From positions 1 to 64,000 of the forward strand of contig RPRI01000024.1 in the NCBI GenBank assembly GCA_003818505.1: a stretch of 64,000 bases of DNA, read 5' to 3'. Of this stretch, positions 20,466 to 29,035 are shown piece by piece. Under the pieces are notes generated by a model. The model was given only the letters and a program-made list of their open reading frames with translations. It had not been told where the DNA came from and searched no databases. Position 1 is the first letter of the stretch. The number at the start of each line of letters is the position of its first letter. Origin of the DNA: Desulfobacteraceae bacterium (GTDB taxonomy: Bacteria > Desulfobacterota > Desulfobacteria > Desulfobacterales > RPRI01). Position numbers and translations under genes: made by a program.

Positions 20466-21459
20466 ACCGGAACAGCAGGAAAATTACCTGCTTGAAACAA
20501 GAAATCTTAAAGTGCATTTCCCTGTTTACGGGGGTATCTTCCGCAGGAAAACCGGAAAAGTTTATGCTGTTGACGGGGTTTCCATGAGAGTTGCGGCCGG
20601 TAAGACTGTAGGGCTTGTCGGTGAATCAGGATGCGGCAAAACAACCGTCGGCAGGGCGATTTTAAGGCTTTATGAGTTGTCCGGCGGGGAAGTAATATTC
20701 GAAGGAAAAAATATCTCAGGTCTGCCGGAGAGTGAATTAAGGCCGCTTAGAAGAAACATGCAGATGGTTTTCCAGGATCCTTTCGAATCTCTTGATGCAA
20801 GGCAGACTGTCGGAGATATCCTGGAAGAACCGTTGATAATTCATGGAATCGGTTCTCCGTCGGCAAGGCGGAGCGAGGCTGAAAATCTTCTGTTACGGGT
20901 TGGAATGCCGGAAAGTGCGATCACCCGGTTTCCGCATGAGTTTTCCGGCGGACAGCGTCAGAGAATAGGAATAGCAAGAGCCATTGCCTTGAAACCCAGG
21001 CTGATAATTTGTGATGAGCCGGTATCGGCGCTCGATGTTTCAATCCAGTCCCAGATACTTAATCTTCTTCTTGATCTTCAGTCTGAGATGAACCTGACAT
21101 ATCTTTTCATTGCCCATGATCTTGCCGTGGTGAAACATATTTCGGATCACATTGCCGTCATGTATCTTGGAAAAATAGTCGAATATACCGATGCGGATAC
21201 GATATATCAAAAACCGCTTCATCCGTATACCAGGGCTCTTATATCGGCGATTCCCGTACCCGATCCTTCGGTGAGAAACAAGAAAACAGTCCTGTACGGG
21301 GATGTGCCGTCGTCTTTAAATCCGCCTTCGGGATGCCGTTTTCATACCCGGTGCCCCGTTGCTTTTGACAGGTGCAGTAAGGAGGAGCCGGAGCTTTTGT
21401 CTGTGTCCGGGACTGAAGGCGAAGAGCATCTGGTGGCATGCCATTTGGTGAATAGCTAA
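20458..21459 (+). CDS. Peptide ABC transporter ATP-binding protein, DppF/OppF-like
   Basis: GESGCGKTTVGRAILRLYE, FSGGQRQRIGIARAIALKPRLIICDEPVSALDVS. Confidence 0.92.
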   Translation: MPEPEQQENYLLETRNLKVHFPVYGGIFRRKTGKVYAVDGVSMRVAAGKTVGLVGESGCGKTTVGRAILRLYELSGGEVIFEGKNISGLPESELRPLRRNMQMVFQDPFESLDARQTVGDILEEPLIIHGIGSPSARRSEAENLLLRVGMPESAITRFPHEFSGGQRQRIGIARAIALKPRLIICDEPVSALDVSIQSQILNLLLDLQSEMNLTYLFIAHDLAVVKHISDHIAVMYLGKIVEYTDADTIYQKPLHPYTRALISAIPVPDPSVRNKKTVLYGDVPSSLNPPSGCRFHTRCPVAFDRCSKEEPELLSVSGTEGEEHLVACHLVNS

Positions 21460-21461
21460 AA

Positions 21462-21522
21462 GAAAGGGGCAAAGGTATAAGGTAAATAGGGTTCAAGGAG
21501 CCAAGGGTTTGAGGGTTCAAGT
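21462..21522. repeat. Degenerate octamer tandem array
   Basis: aaaggggc|aaaggtat|aaggtaaa|tagggttc|aaggagcc|aagggttt|gagggttc|aagtaac. Confidence 0.7.
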
Positions 21523-21622
21523 AACACGAAGTGAAGCACTTGACATAAAAGATATATCATGCAATACGAGCAAATTAATAAAAAATCGAATTCTTATATT
21601 AACTGAAGAGGGAGATTGACAC

Positions 21623-22819
21623 ATGAGTAGTAACCCATCAAAGATCGATCCAAAGGAATTCAGAGATATAAACCCTGGCGAACGGCTTCTTATGGGGCCG
21701 GGGCCGAGCGACGTACCTGCCCGGGTGCTGCAAGCCATGGCCGCCCCCTGCATCGGCCATCTTGACCCGTATTTCCTGGGGACTATGAACGAAACACAGC
21801 AACTGCTTCGCTATATTTTCCAGACTCAAAATGCTCTGACCATCCCTGTTTCGGCCACCGGCAGCGCCGGCATGGAAGCCTGTTTTGTCAATTTGGTGGA
21901 GTGCGGAGATGAGGTGGTGGTGGCTGTCAACGGGGTGTTCGGAACCCGCATGTGCGACATTGTCAATCGTATCGGCGGCAAGCTTATCAGGGTTGACTGC
22001 GAGTGGGGGCGGGCTGTTGACCCCCAGGCCGTGGCAAAAGCCGTGAAAGGCAAGCCCAAGGTTGTTGCTGTGGTGCACGCCGAGACATCCACCGGAGCTT
22101 GCACGCCGCTTTCGGATATCTCCAAAATCGCCCATGAAGCCGGAGCTCTTTTCCTTGTCGACTGCGTCACATCCCTGGGTGGAATAAATGTTCCCCTTGA
22201 CGAAATGAAGATCGACGCCGCTTACAGCGGCACACAGAAATGCATCTCCTGTCCGCCGGGTCTTTCTCCGGTGAGCTTCAGTGCGGCAGCCATTAAGGCC
22301 CTGGAACAGCGCAAACATCCGGTGGTGAGCTGGTATCTTGATTTTGGCATGGTGCGCGATTACTGGGGCAATGAGCGCAAGTACCATCACACTGCGCCGA
22401 TCAATATGATATACGCTATCCGGGAGGCGCTGCGCATCATCGCAGAGGAAGGATTAGAGATAAGGTTTGCCAGGCATATACTGAATCACCGCGCCCTGGT
22501 GGCCGGCATAGAGGCCATGGGGCTTTCCATGCTTGTGCCGGAGAAAGAGAGGCTTCCGATGTTAAATGCCGTCCGCATTCCCGAAGGCGTCAACGACCTG
22601 AAAGTTCGCAAGGCGCTCCTTAATGACTTTGCCATAGAGATCGGAGGCGGATTGGGCCAGTTTGCGGGCAAGGTGTGGCGTGTAGGTCTCATGGGACATT
22701 CCAGCAGGCGTAAAAACGTCATCCTCTTTCTTGCCGCGCTTGAGGCGGTATTGAAAGCGGAGGGGTTCAAGGCCAAACCGGGCGCCATCGAGGCGGCAAC
22801 GGCGGTCTATGCCGCTTAA
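21623..22819 (+). CDS. Alanine-glyoxylate/serine-glyoxylate aminotransferase-like PLP enzyme
   Basis: LLMGPGPSDVPARVLQAMAAPCIGHLDP...HAETSTGACTPL...SGTQKCISCPPGLSPVSFS. Confidence 0.88.
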   Translation: MSSNPSKIDPKEFRDINPGERLLMGPGPSDVPARVLQAMAAPCIGHLDPYFLGTMNETQQLLRYIFQTQNALTIPVSATGSAGMEACFVNLVECGDEVVVAVNGVFGTRMCDIVNRIGGKLIRVDCEWGRAVDPQAVAKAVKGKPKVVAVVHAETSTGACTPLSDISKIAHEAGALFLVDCVTSLGGINVPLDEMKIDAAYSGTQKCISCPPGLSPVSFSAAAIKALEQRKHPVVSWYLDFGMVRDYWGNERKYHHTAPINMIYAIREALRIIAEEGLEIRFARHILNHRALVAGIEAMGLSMLVPEKERLPMLNAVRIPEGVNDLKVRKALLNDFAIEIGGGLGQFAGKVWRVGLMGHSSRRKNVILFLAALEAVLKAEGFKAKPGAIEAATAVYAA

Positions 22820-22914
22820 AAAATATTTTAGACAGGATTTACAGGATTAACAAAAAAAACAGGGTCAAGATTCAAGGGGCAAGGTACAAAATGTTCTGTT
22901 GATCCTGTCTATAA

Positions 22915-23060
22915 ATCATTTCAAAACCTCGTATCAGGTTTGAGAGCAAGGCGCAAGCCGATGAAAAAGCGCAGCATACACGTTAGTATGTGAGCATTTT
23001 GAAGAGGCTTGCAAAACAGCTATCAGACCTCAGACGGGGTTTTGAAACGACTTCTAAATA
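22915..23060. repeat. MITE-like element, family C copy 1
   Basis: ATTTCAAAACCTCGTATCAGGTTTGAGAGC...GGGGTTTTGAAACGACTTCTA; near-identical to 27990-28138. Confidence 0.75.
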
Positions 23061-23063
23061 GAA

Positions 23064-23960
23064 CTATATCAGTTCGGCGGTCTGAAGAATTTCTTTGATT
23101 TTGATTTTTTCTTCATCCTTTAACGGAAGCAGGGGTGAGCGAACATGCCCGCCCCTGTACCCCATCAAATCAGATGCGTACTTCAATCCGGGAATGCCAA
23201 AGGTGGCGGTAACGGCGTTATTGACAGGGAATATCCTGAAGTAAAGCTTTCTGGCAGCTTCATGATCGCCCTTGTCAAAGACCGTCTGTATCGCGCTGCA
23301 TTCATTTGGCGCGCAATTTGCCACTGCGAAAATTCCGGCCTTTATCCCAAGCGTCAAGGCCGGGTACCATGCTGAAAGCGTTCCTGTCATCAGATTAAAC
23401 CCCTTATCTATTACAGATAAAAATGATGTAAGCTGCGGAACATTTCCTGTGCTGTCTTTCATCCCTAAAATGTTCGGGTGTCTGCTTAAAACCCGGACGG
23501 TATTTACCGTAACATTGATATGCGTAAAAGCGGTCACGTTGTATATCATCACCGGTATCTTTGTCTTGTCGGCGACTTCTGTGAAGAATCTTATCTGGGC
23601 CTCTTCATTCATTTTTGAATGATAGTAGGACGGAGTCAGGATAAGGGCGGCATCCACTCCGAGATCCGCGGCCTTGTTGGTCAGGGCGATGGTTTCCCGC
23701 GCCGATTCCACGCCGGTTCCAGCCAGGATAAAGCGGCCTTTCTTTGCATGCTTTACCGTCAGTCTGATAAGCTTTATTTTTTCTGCTTCGTTCATATAAG
23801 CCGTTTCACTGTTTGATCCGAGAACCAGATATCCTGCAAGCCTGTCTTTATTCCAGCGTTCCATATTCCGGATGTGTCTGTCGTAGTCAACGTCACCGTT
23901 TGCCTTAAAAGGGGTAAGCATCGGAGGAATAACCCCCTTAATCTGTTTTTTCGCCATCAA
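23064..23960 (-). CDS. Dihydrodipicolinate synthase/N-acetylneuraminate lyase family protein
   Basis: KGVIPPMLTPFKANGDVDYDRHIRNMERW...VMIYNVTAFTHIN...ILGMKDSTGNVPQL. Confidence 0.9.
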   Translation of the reverse strand: MMAKKQIKGVIPPMLTPFKANGDVDYDRHIRNMERWNKDRLAGYLVLGSNSETAYMNEAEKIKLIRLTVKHAKKGRFILAGTGVESARETIALTNKAADLGVDAALILTPSYYHSKMNEEAQIRFFTEVADKTKIPVMIYNVTAFTHINVTVNTVRVLSRHPNILGMKDSTGNVPQLTSFLSVIDKGFNLMTGTLSAWYPALTLGIKAGIFAVANCAPNECSAIQTVFDKGDHEAARKLYFRIFPVNNAVTATFGIPGLKYASDLMGYRGGHVRSPLLPLKDEEKIKIKEILQTAELI

Positions 23961-24015
23961 AAAATTCCTTTTTTTATGTATTTGATTGTCGTTTCATCTG
24001 GTTCTTAAAACATGA

Positions 24016-24186
24016 TCACCTATCGGGTGGAGTGTCATGAAAATCCCGCTTGAGGGCATCTTTTTTTTCGGCATTTTTTAATTGCATTGATGATTTCGCT
24101 TTAATTTGCGATCTCAACAAACCTGTTTTCTTGTAGAAATCCTGCAGATTACTGATATCTCGTAGGACTTTCTCAATTCTTGTCAT
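24016..24186 (-). CDS. Small helical partner ORF of the NTase remnant (MTRIEKVLRDISNLQDFYKKTG...)
   Basis: ATG overlaps the end of the NTase remnant (GAAAATGACAAGAATTGA), the same layout as at 24472-24672. Confidence 0.4.
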   Translation of the reverse strand: MTRIEKVLRDISNLQDFYKKTGLLRSQIKAKSSMQLKNAEKKDALKRDFHDTPPDR

Positions 24187-24333
24187 TTTCCAAAGCCTCG
24201 AAGTCCGCAACATCCTTCTTATATCTGAGTTCTGTGTGAAATGACAGTGCGATTCCCCCAACGACGGCATACTTAATGTTGGCGGCATTCAATTGTTTGA
24301 TGATAGAAAAAATTCATCGTAAATATTCATATT
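24173..24333 (-). pseudogene. Remnant nucleotidyltransferase (NTase), frameshifted and internally deleted
   Basis: MNIYDEF(fs at T6)SIIKQLNAANIKYAVVGGIALSFHTELRYKKD-VADFEALENDKN*; N- and C-terminal pieces fused, core missing. Confidence 0.65.
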
Positions 24334-24342
24334 AATCCTTTG

Positions 24343-24463
24343 TTGAACCGAAACGCGAGCGCATTCCCCGACCGCTCTGCGGCGGGGTTAGCGAGCAAAT
24401 TAAAAACAGATGATATTCCTTACGGTGAAGATTCTCCGACCGCTCTGCGGCGGGGAGCTTCAA
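24343..24463. repeat. Two-hairpin dispersed element, family F copy 1 (121 bp)
   Basis: One mismatch by eye to 40429-40549; TTGAACC...GCTTCAA ends; two CCCCGACCGCTCTGCGGCGGGG-type hairpins. Confidence 0.85.
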
Positions 24464-24471
24464 TTATGTAG

Positions 24472-24642
24472 TCAGCGGCCGAGCGACTGCGAGGTCCGCT
24501 GCACCGACTTGATGTTGGCTGAAAACTTCTTTAGTATTTCCTTGCCTGCACTCGAATTAGCAAGAGAAAGGCATGTTCGTCTCAGTTCATTGACAATCTT
24601 CAATCGCTTTGAAATAGCTTCCGGACTCATATCAATCTTCAT
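24472..24642 (-). CDS. Small helical partner protein of NTase module
   Basis: MKIDMSPEAISKRLKIVNELRRTCLSLANSSAGKEILKKFSANIKSVQRTSQSLGR; start overlaps the NTase stop. Confidence 0.5.
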   Translation of the reverse strand: MKIDMSPEAISKRLKIVNELRRTCLSLANSSAGKEILKKFSANIKSVQRTSQSLGR

Positions 24643-25111
24643 TTTCCAGACTCCTGAGATATTCAATATCATCCTGATCCTGACCGCTGCGACGAAAAGA
24701 TTTCAGCAAAATCAGACCTTGTGGAGAAACCACTTTCAATGGGCCTCCTTCCCACTCGACGGTAAGACGATCATCCCACGCTTTTTTCGTTTCCGGGGTT
24801 ACAATCAGCAAATCCAGAACGAGATGTTCTCCTGAATCTTCATCGATTTTTACCAATCTATGGATTTTGACGGCGCCGTCATGAAATTCCATCGGCGCGG
24901 AATTCAGCGTAAAACCCAGTTCGTGGGCAGCATTCCTGGTTTTCGAAAGAAAAGCCGGATCGATCATGATATCAATATCGAGTGTCGCCCGGGGCTTTGC
25001 ATAAATGGCGATAGCCAAACCGCCGCATAAAGCATAATCGATCTCTGCCTGATCTAATTTTAGCGATAGCTTTTTAAGTTCTTCTAAAAGATCCATTTTC
25101 TGATCCATCAA
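24632..25111 (-). CDS. Nucleotidyltransferase-fold protein (TA-like)
   Basis: YALCGGLAIAIYAKPRATLDIDIMID...VVSPQGLILLKSFRRSGQDQDDIEYLRSLENED. Confidence 0.75.
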   Translation of the reverse strand: MMDQKMDLLEELKKLSLKLDQAEIDYALCGGLAIAIYAKPRATLDIDIMIDPAFLSKTRNAAHELGFTLNSAPMEFHDGAVKIHRLVKIDEDSGEHLVLDLLIVTPETKKAWDDRLTVEWEGGPLKVVSPQGLILLKSFRRSGQDQDDIEYLRSLENED

Positions 25112-25185
25112 GAATTATTCTTACCGGCCAACACGATGAACCCCGCCTTGGATAGCTATTCTACTCCGTACGGTGCACCCGCTCG

Positions 25186-26031
25186 TTATGTGGATTCAAT
25201 TTCCTTTAAGGTTATTCCATCTTTGTTCTTCCATGCAATGAGGCCATTAGCATGTCCACCATGGACTACAGCCGCAGCCGCACTGGGGCTGGAAAATTCC
25301 TCGTCACGCGTGAATACAATATGGTCCTCATGAACGGAAAGAGTACCTTCATCTTTGAGTCTTTGCCGCATATTTAGTGGCCACGGATATTTTTGCGATG
25401 ATTTGCGCTCATATAGTACTGCTTGAGACCCTTTCAAAATAAGGAAACCGTTCGGGGTGAGATGTCCTCTCGCTTTCAGATTTTTTATCTCGCAGAACAG
25501 CATTTCCTTTTCTGCATCAGTCGCAGCCTTACCGGCAGTGGGGACCAACATTTCAATGCCAAGCACAGGTAACAGCTGATTTATTTTTTCCAGAAAGACT
25601 TTCATATCTTCACGATCTGACTCTGGGAGCTTTGCTCCGCTGCTCTGCCCATTCATGACGAGTGATCGATTAGCTCGGCGGGCTTGCTCTATGAGATTCC
25701 CCTCCAAGTAGCGGATGTGGGCTTTTGTAAGGTTTTCGTCTTTGCTTATGAAATAAACGATCTGGTTCCAGAAATCCTTTTCAAGGTGGGCCTTAACGCG
25801 ATCTTTGATGTTTTCCGCTTCTCCGACATATAGAGCAGGTTTCCCCGATTCTGGATCATTGCCTGTTAGGAAATACACACCTGAGCTGCCGGACTCTTCG
25901 CGCCCGATCACACCTTCAAATTCGCTACGTGGCCCAGCAACTGCTTTGCCAGTCCAGTTTGATAGTTCGGCTGTTCTGAGTCGCTTCGGGTCGCCATGTA
26001 CCAAAAAAATCCTTATCGTTGCGGTAGACAT
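25186..26031 (-). CDS. GIY-YIG nuclease family protein with C-terminal DUF4357-like region
   Basis: SGVYFLTGNDPESGKPALYVGEAENIKDRVKAHLEKDFW; C-term SSPSAAAAVVHGGHANGLIAWKNKDGITLKEIE. Confidence 0.8.
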   Translation of the reverse strand: MSTATIRIFLVHGDPKRLRTAELSNWTGKAVAGPRSEFEGVIGREESGSSGVYFLTGNDPESGKPALYVGEAENIKDRVKAHLEKDFWNQIVYFISKDENLTKAHIRYLEGNLIEQARRANRSLVMNGQSSGAKLPESDREDMKVFLEKINQLLPVLGIEMLVPTAGKAATDAEKEMLFCEIKNLKARGHLTPNGFLILKGSQAVLYERKSSQKYPWPLNMRQRLKDEGTLSVHEDHIVFTRDEEFSSPSAAAAVVHGGHANGLIAWKNKDGITLKEIEST

Positions 26032-26085
26032 ATCTTAACTCCAAATAGCAACAAATATATGTAATATTATTTATATCAAGTTCCA

Positions 26086-26148
26086 GAAAGATCTGAACTT
26101 AGGATTGCCTCTTAATTACTCCAATATTTATATAAAATCAAATAAGTT
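26086..26148. repeat. 63-bp direct repeat, copy 1
   Basis: gaaagatctgaacttaggattgcctcttaattactccaatatttatataaaatcaaataagtt; second copy 27099-27160. Confidence 0.8.
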
Positions 26149-26273
26149 CTATTGTGGGCCTGCGTTGAAGGTGTTTATTATTGAACTTTGGTTGCCGGGT
26201 AGAAGGAGTCTGGTACATGGATGGTTTTTTCAGCAACCGAAGGCCGTATAGAAGTAAGGCAAACAGGTATAAG

Positions 26274-26573
26274 TCAAACCAAGCGATTCTTCCATTTTTG
26301 GGGATCACTGGATGTATGAAAAATACTGTAGATGAATACTTTCCCATCAGTATACTCATAAAAAACGGCATATGGAAATCGCCTTACCAATGCCCGGCGA
26401 TACTCCTCGTGAGCTTTTACATAGAGTTCGGGCATACGACAAATTGCCTCAATACAGGCATCTACACAGCTGAGAAAATCTTCTCATAGGCCATGCCTAC
26501 GGTCTTCGTACCAGCTATATGCCTCCTGAACGTCATATTGAACTTCCGGCGCGATTATAAGTTCAACGGCCAT
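26274..26573 (-). pseudogene. RelE/ParE-family toxin with in-frame TGA (26484-26486)
   Basis: MAVELIIAPEVQYDVQEAYSWYEDRRHGL*EDFLSCVDACIEAICRMPELYVKAHEEYRRALVRRFPYAVFYEYTDGKVFIYSIFHTSSDPQKWKNRLV*. Confidence 0.85.
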
Positions 26574-26787
26574 AGCGACTTCGAAGCCTGTGTTTGACCT
26601 CGTCCCACGAAACTCCCGAAGACGGCTTGCTCTTCAGGTTAGCTTTTCGACGAGTCAACTCTTCCTTTTGCCATTCATGAACGGGAACCTCTGCCGGGGA
26701 AGCCGCCAGATCATCCCACAGGTCTTCCACCAGTTGTAATTTTTCCGGTGTACTCAGGTCGAATATGGAGATATCATTTAAATTCAT
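26563..26787 (-). CDS. Addiction module antitoxin (TIGR02574-like)
   Basis: FDLSTPEKLQLVEDLWDDLAASPAEVPVHEWQKEELTRRKANLKSKPSSGVSWDEVKHRLR; overlaps the toxin start. Confidence 0.8.
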   Translation of the reverse strand: MNLNDISIFDLSTPEKLQLVEDLWDDLAASPAEVPVHEWQKEELTRRKANLKSKPSSGVSWDEVKHRLRSRYGR

Positions 26788-26817
26788 TTTTACCTCTCTG
26801 TTAAGGGCTATCCTTTT

Positions 26818-27009
26818 CTAAACTTCTATCCGGATAAGGCGAGTAACATTTCTTTGTAGTCTTCGTTCAGCATCGTACTTTTTGCTCAAGGATGTGATTT
26901 CCCGGGTCAGAAACCAGACGAGCCCAATGCGGTCTGCTGGTGTGTCGGGAATGAAGTTGTCGTCCCGATGGTCCGACATTTGGCATATGGCTGTATGATT
27001 CCTGTTCAT
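26818..27009 (-). CDS. Small protein resembling NTase-associated partner (DDNFIPDTPADRI..LTREITSLSKKYDAERRLQRNVTRLIR)
   Basis: Recognised motif pattern only; no NTase adjacent. Confidence 0.4.
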   Translation of the reverse strand: MNRNHTAICQMSDHRDDNFIPDTPADRIGLVWFLTREITSLSKKYDAERRLQRNVTRLIRIEV

Positions 27010-27098
27010 GGCTTCAATTTACCATTTTTACACAATGACATCAATCGGATAATTGCTCCGAACAATTAATAATACGTAATACTTAATATCCGGTTATG

Positions 27099-27160
27099 GA
27101 AAGATCTGAACTTCGGATTGCCTGTTAATACTCCAATATTTATATAAAATCGAATAAGTT
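27099..27160. repeat. 63-bp direct repeat, copy 2
   Basis: gaaagatctgaacttcggattgcctgttaatactccaatatttatataaaatcgaataagtt. Confidence 0.8.
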
Positions 27161-27261
27161 AACTTGCATCACAGCGGGAAGCAAGCGCCTCCCCGAAACG
27201 GCTTTGATTTGCCTCTCCACGCCCCATACGACGCCACAGGACGGACACCTATCTCCAGCTT

Positions 27262-27380
27262 TTGAACCGAAACAGCGAGAGCATTCCTCGCTGCTTGCAG
27301 CGGGGTTAGCGAGCGAATTAAAAATAGATGCTATACCCTACGGTCGAAGATTCCCCGTAGCTTGCTGCGGGGAGCTTCAA
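27262..27380. repeat. Two-hairpin dispersed element, family F copy 3
   Basis: Same frame sequence as copies 1 and 2, but hairpin arms changed (CTCGCTGC..GCAGCGGG; CCCCGTAGC..GCTGCGGGG) with pairing retained. Confidence 0.75.
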
Positions 27381-27735
27381 TTCGGACTGACCGTGACGCC
27401 ACACTTGCCGTAGGATTTTGTTATAACTTTGCCGGGCAGGATCTCGTCCGGAGAAAAAGGCAGCGGATCACCATTATCATCGACAATGTCCGAAGCGCTT
27501 AAGAATCCATTTTCCACCAGTTCCTCCAAGTTTTTTGACTCTCGCCGAACTCCAGGGCATAAGCATGTGCCGCGGATCGTACAACCTGGATCTTTGCCTT
27601 GTTTTCTGCCTGTACGGCCTTTTCCCGGAAACTGCTGATCAGGGTTGTGGTTTCCTTATCAGCGCAGGAGGCGCCTATAAAGCTTCCCGTAAGAACGAGC
27701 AGACAAAAACAAATCTTAAAGTGTATTCGATTCAT
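27377..27735 (-). pseudogene. Small lipoprotein/pilin-like secreted protein, frameshifted at A6 (27531-27536)
   Basis: MNRIHFKICFCLLVLTGSFIGASCADK...VVRSAAHAYALEFGESQK then, in another frame, NLEELVENGFLSASDIVDDNGDPLPFSPDEILPGKVITKSYGKCGVTVSPN*. Confidence 0.7.
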
Positions 27736-27808
27736 TTGATCACCTGTACCCTGTATTGATAAACGATTTACGGATTCAGATGAAGGGGCGTTTTATATTT
27801 TTTATAGT

Positions 27809-27990
27809 TAGTTTCCATCCGGAGATGGCCCTTTTGAGCGATCTAAAGTGTCAATCTGCAGGATTACTTGTGCGGCATACATTGCGTATGCCTTAAGCGC
27901 AGCCCTTGATTTCCTTGAGCTTGCCCAAAATTGCCTATTTCCGAATTGGAACGCAATAGTGTATATCTTTAGTTTCCGGATGGACACTAG
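27809..27990. repeat. MITE-like element, family B copy 2
   Basis: TAGTTTCCATCCGGAGATGGCCC...GTTTCCGGATGGACACTA inverted termini. Confidence 0.8.
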
Positions 27991-28138
27991 TTAGAAGTTA
28001 TTTCAAAACCTCGAATCAGGTTTGAGAGCAAGGCGCAAGCCGATGAAAAAGCGCAGCATACACGGTAGTATGTGAGCATTTTGAAGAGGCTTGCAACACA
28101 GCTATCAGACCTCAGGCGGGGTTTTGAAACAACTTCTA
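27988..28138. repeat. MITE-like element, family C copy 2
   Basis: TAGAAGTTATTTCAAAACCTCGAATCAGG...GGGGTTTTGAAACAACTTCTAG; abuts family B copy 2. Confidence 0.8.
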
Positions 28139-28843
28139 GTGTTTTCCATAAGGACAGGAAGATAGACACAGCCCGCATATTGCTGTTTCGGCATCCTTCT
28201 CTTTCATTTTGGAAAAATATCTGTCACATTTACCGGCGTCAAAACGAGCCGATCTCGGTTCTCCTGATCGGAATGCTTGTCCCGTAAAGGCGCTTACCGG
28301 ACAAATGTTTACACACTCACGGCAATCTCCGCACCGTTCTTCGATGGGTCGACCTTTTGCTTTAAGGGGTGCGTCTGTCAATACCGTTGCCCAACGCACC
28401 CTGGGGCCCATGTCCGGAGTAATCAGGAGACAGTTTTTACCGATCCAGCCCAATCCGGCCAGATGGGCGCTCAATTTATGAGAAAAAATTGCGCAGATTT
28501 TATCATCATCCACACGCTTTGACGCAGGAACGGGGAAAGCTTTGTGCCCCAGGCGCTGCAGCACGCTTGCCAGACGGGAGACGATCTGGTCGAGGCGTTC
28601 ATTGATTATATCGTAGCAATGGGATCGATAGCTGACTGCCGCCGCCCGTTCAATGTGTCTTGATAACCGGTTTACAATCGGATGAAACAGGGCGATTCCG
28701 ATTGATATGGAACGTGGATACTCTGCGATTTCCGCTCCGCCTTGTTCGAGAATAACGTTTTGGACCGGAGATAAATCCGCAATACCAAAGTAATCGGCCC
28801 CCCAGGCCATTGCCGAATCAAGCAGCTGGTTTTCAGTTTTCAT
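28136..28843 (-). CDS. 4Fe-4S double-cluster protein (epoxyqueuosine reductase-like)
   Basis: HLAGLGWIGKNCLLITPDMGPRVRWATVLTDAPL...CGDCRECVNICPVSAF...CGLCLSSCPYGKH; stop TAG lies in family C terminus. Confidence 0.82.
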   Translation of the reverse strand: MKTENQLLDSAMAWGADYFGIADLSPVQNVILEQGGAEIAEYPRSISIGIALFHPIVNRLSRHIERAAAVSYRSHCYDIINERLDQIVSRLASVLQRLGHKAFPVPASKRVDDDKICAIFSHKLSAHLAGLGWIGKNCLLITPDMGPRVRWATVLTDAPLKAKGRPIEERCGDCRECVNICPVSAFTGQAFRSGEPRSARFDAGKCDRYFSKMKEKDAETAICGLCLSSCPYGKH

Positions 28844-29035
28844 ATATCCTTTCTCTTGCACTTGTTGCAGTTTTCTTAATGCTGTTGATTCTGCCCAACA
28901 GTAAAAAGCGAATCAGGTATGGACAGGCTTAACTGAAATAGTGCGCACTAACCCCTATCTTGTTGCGGGTAGCTTCAATGATTTGCAGCATCAGGAGCAT
29001 AAAAACGGCAGGGCAAAACAATTGAAGGCAGAACC

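Noticed and set aside
21638-22390. 250-aa minus-strand ORF
   Set aside because: Antisense to the aminotransferase, composition typical of shadow ORFs.
24410-24835. 141-aa plus-strand ORF
   Set aside because: Overlaps family F repeat and runs antisense to the NTase module.
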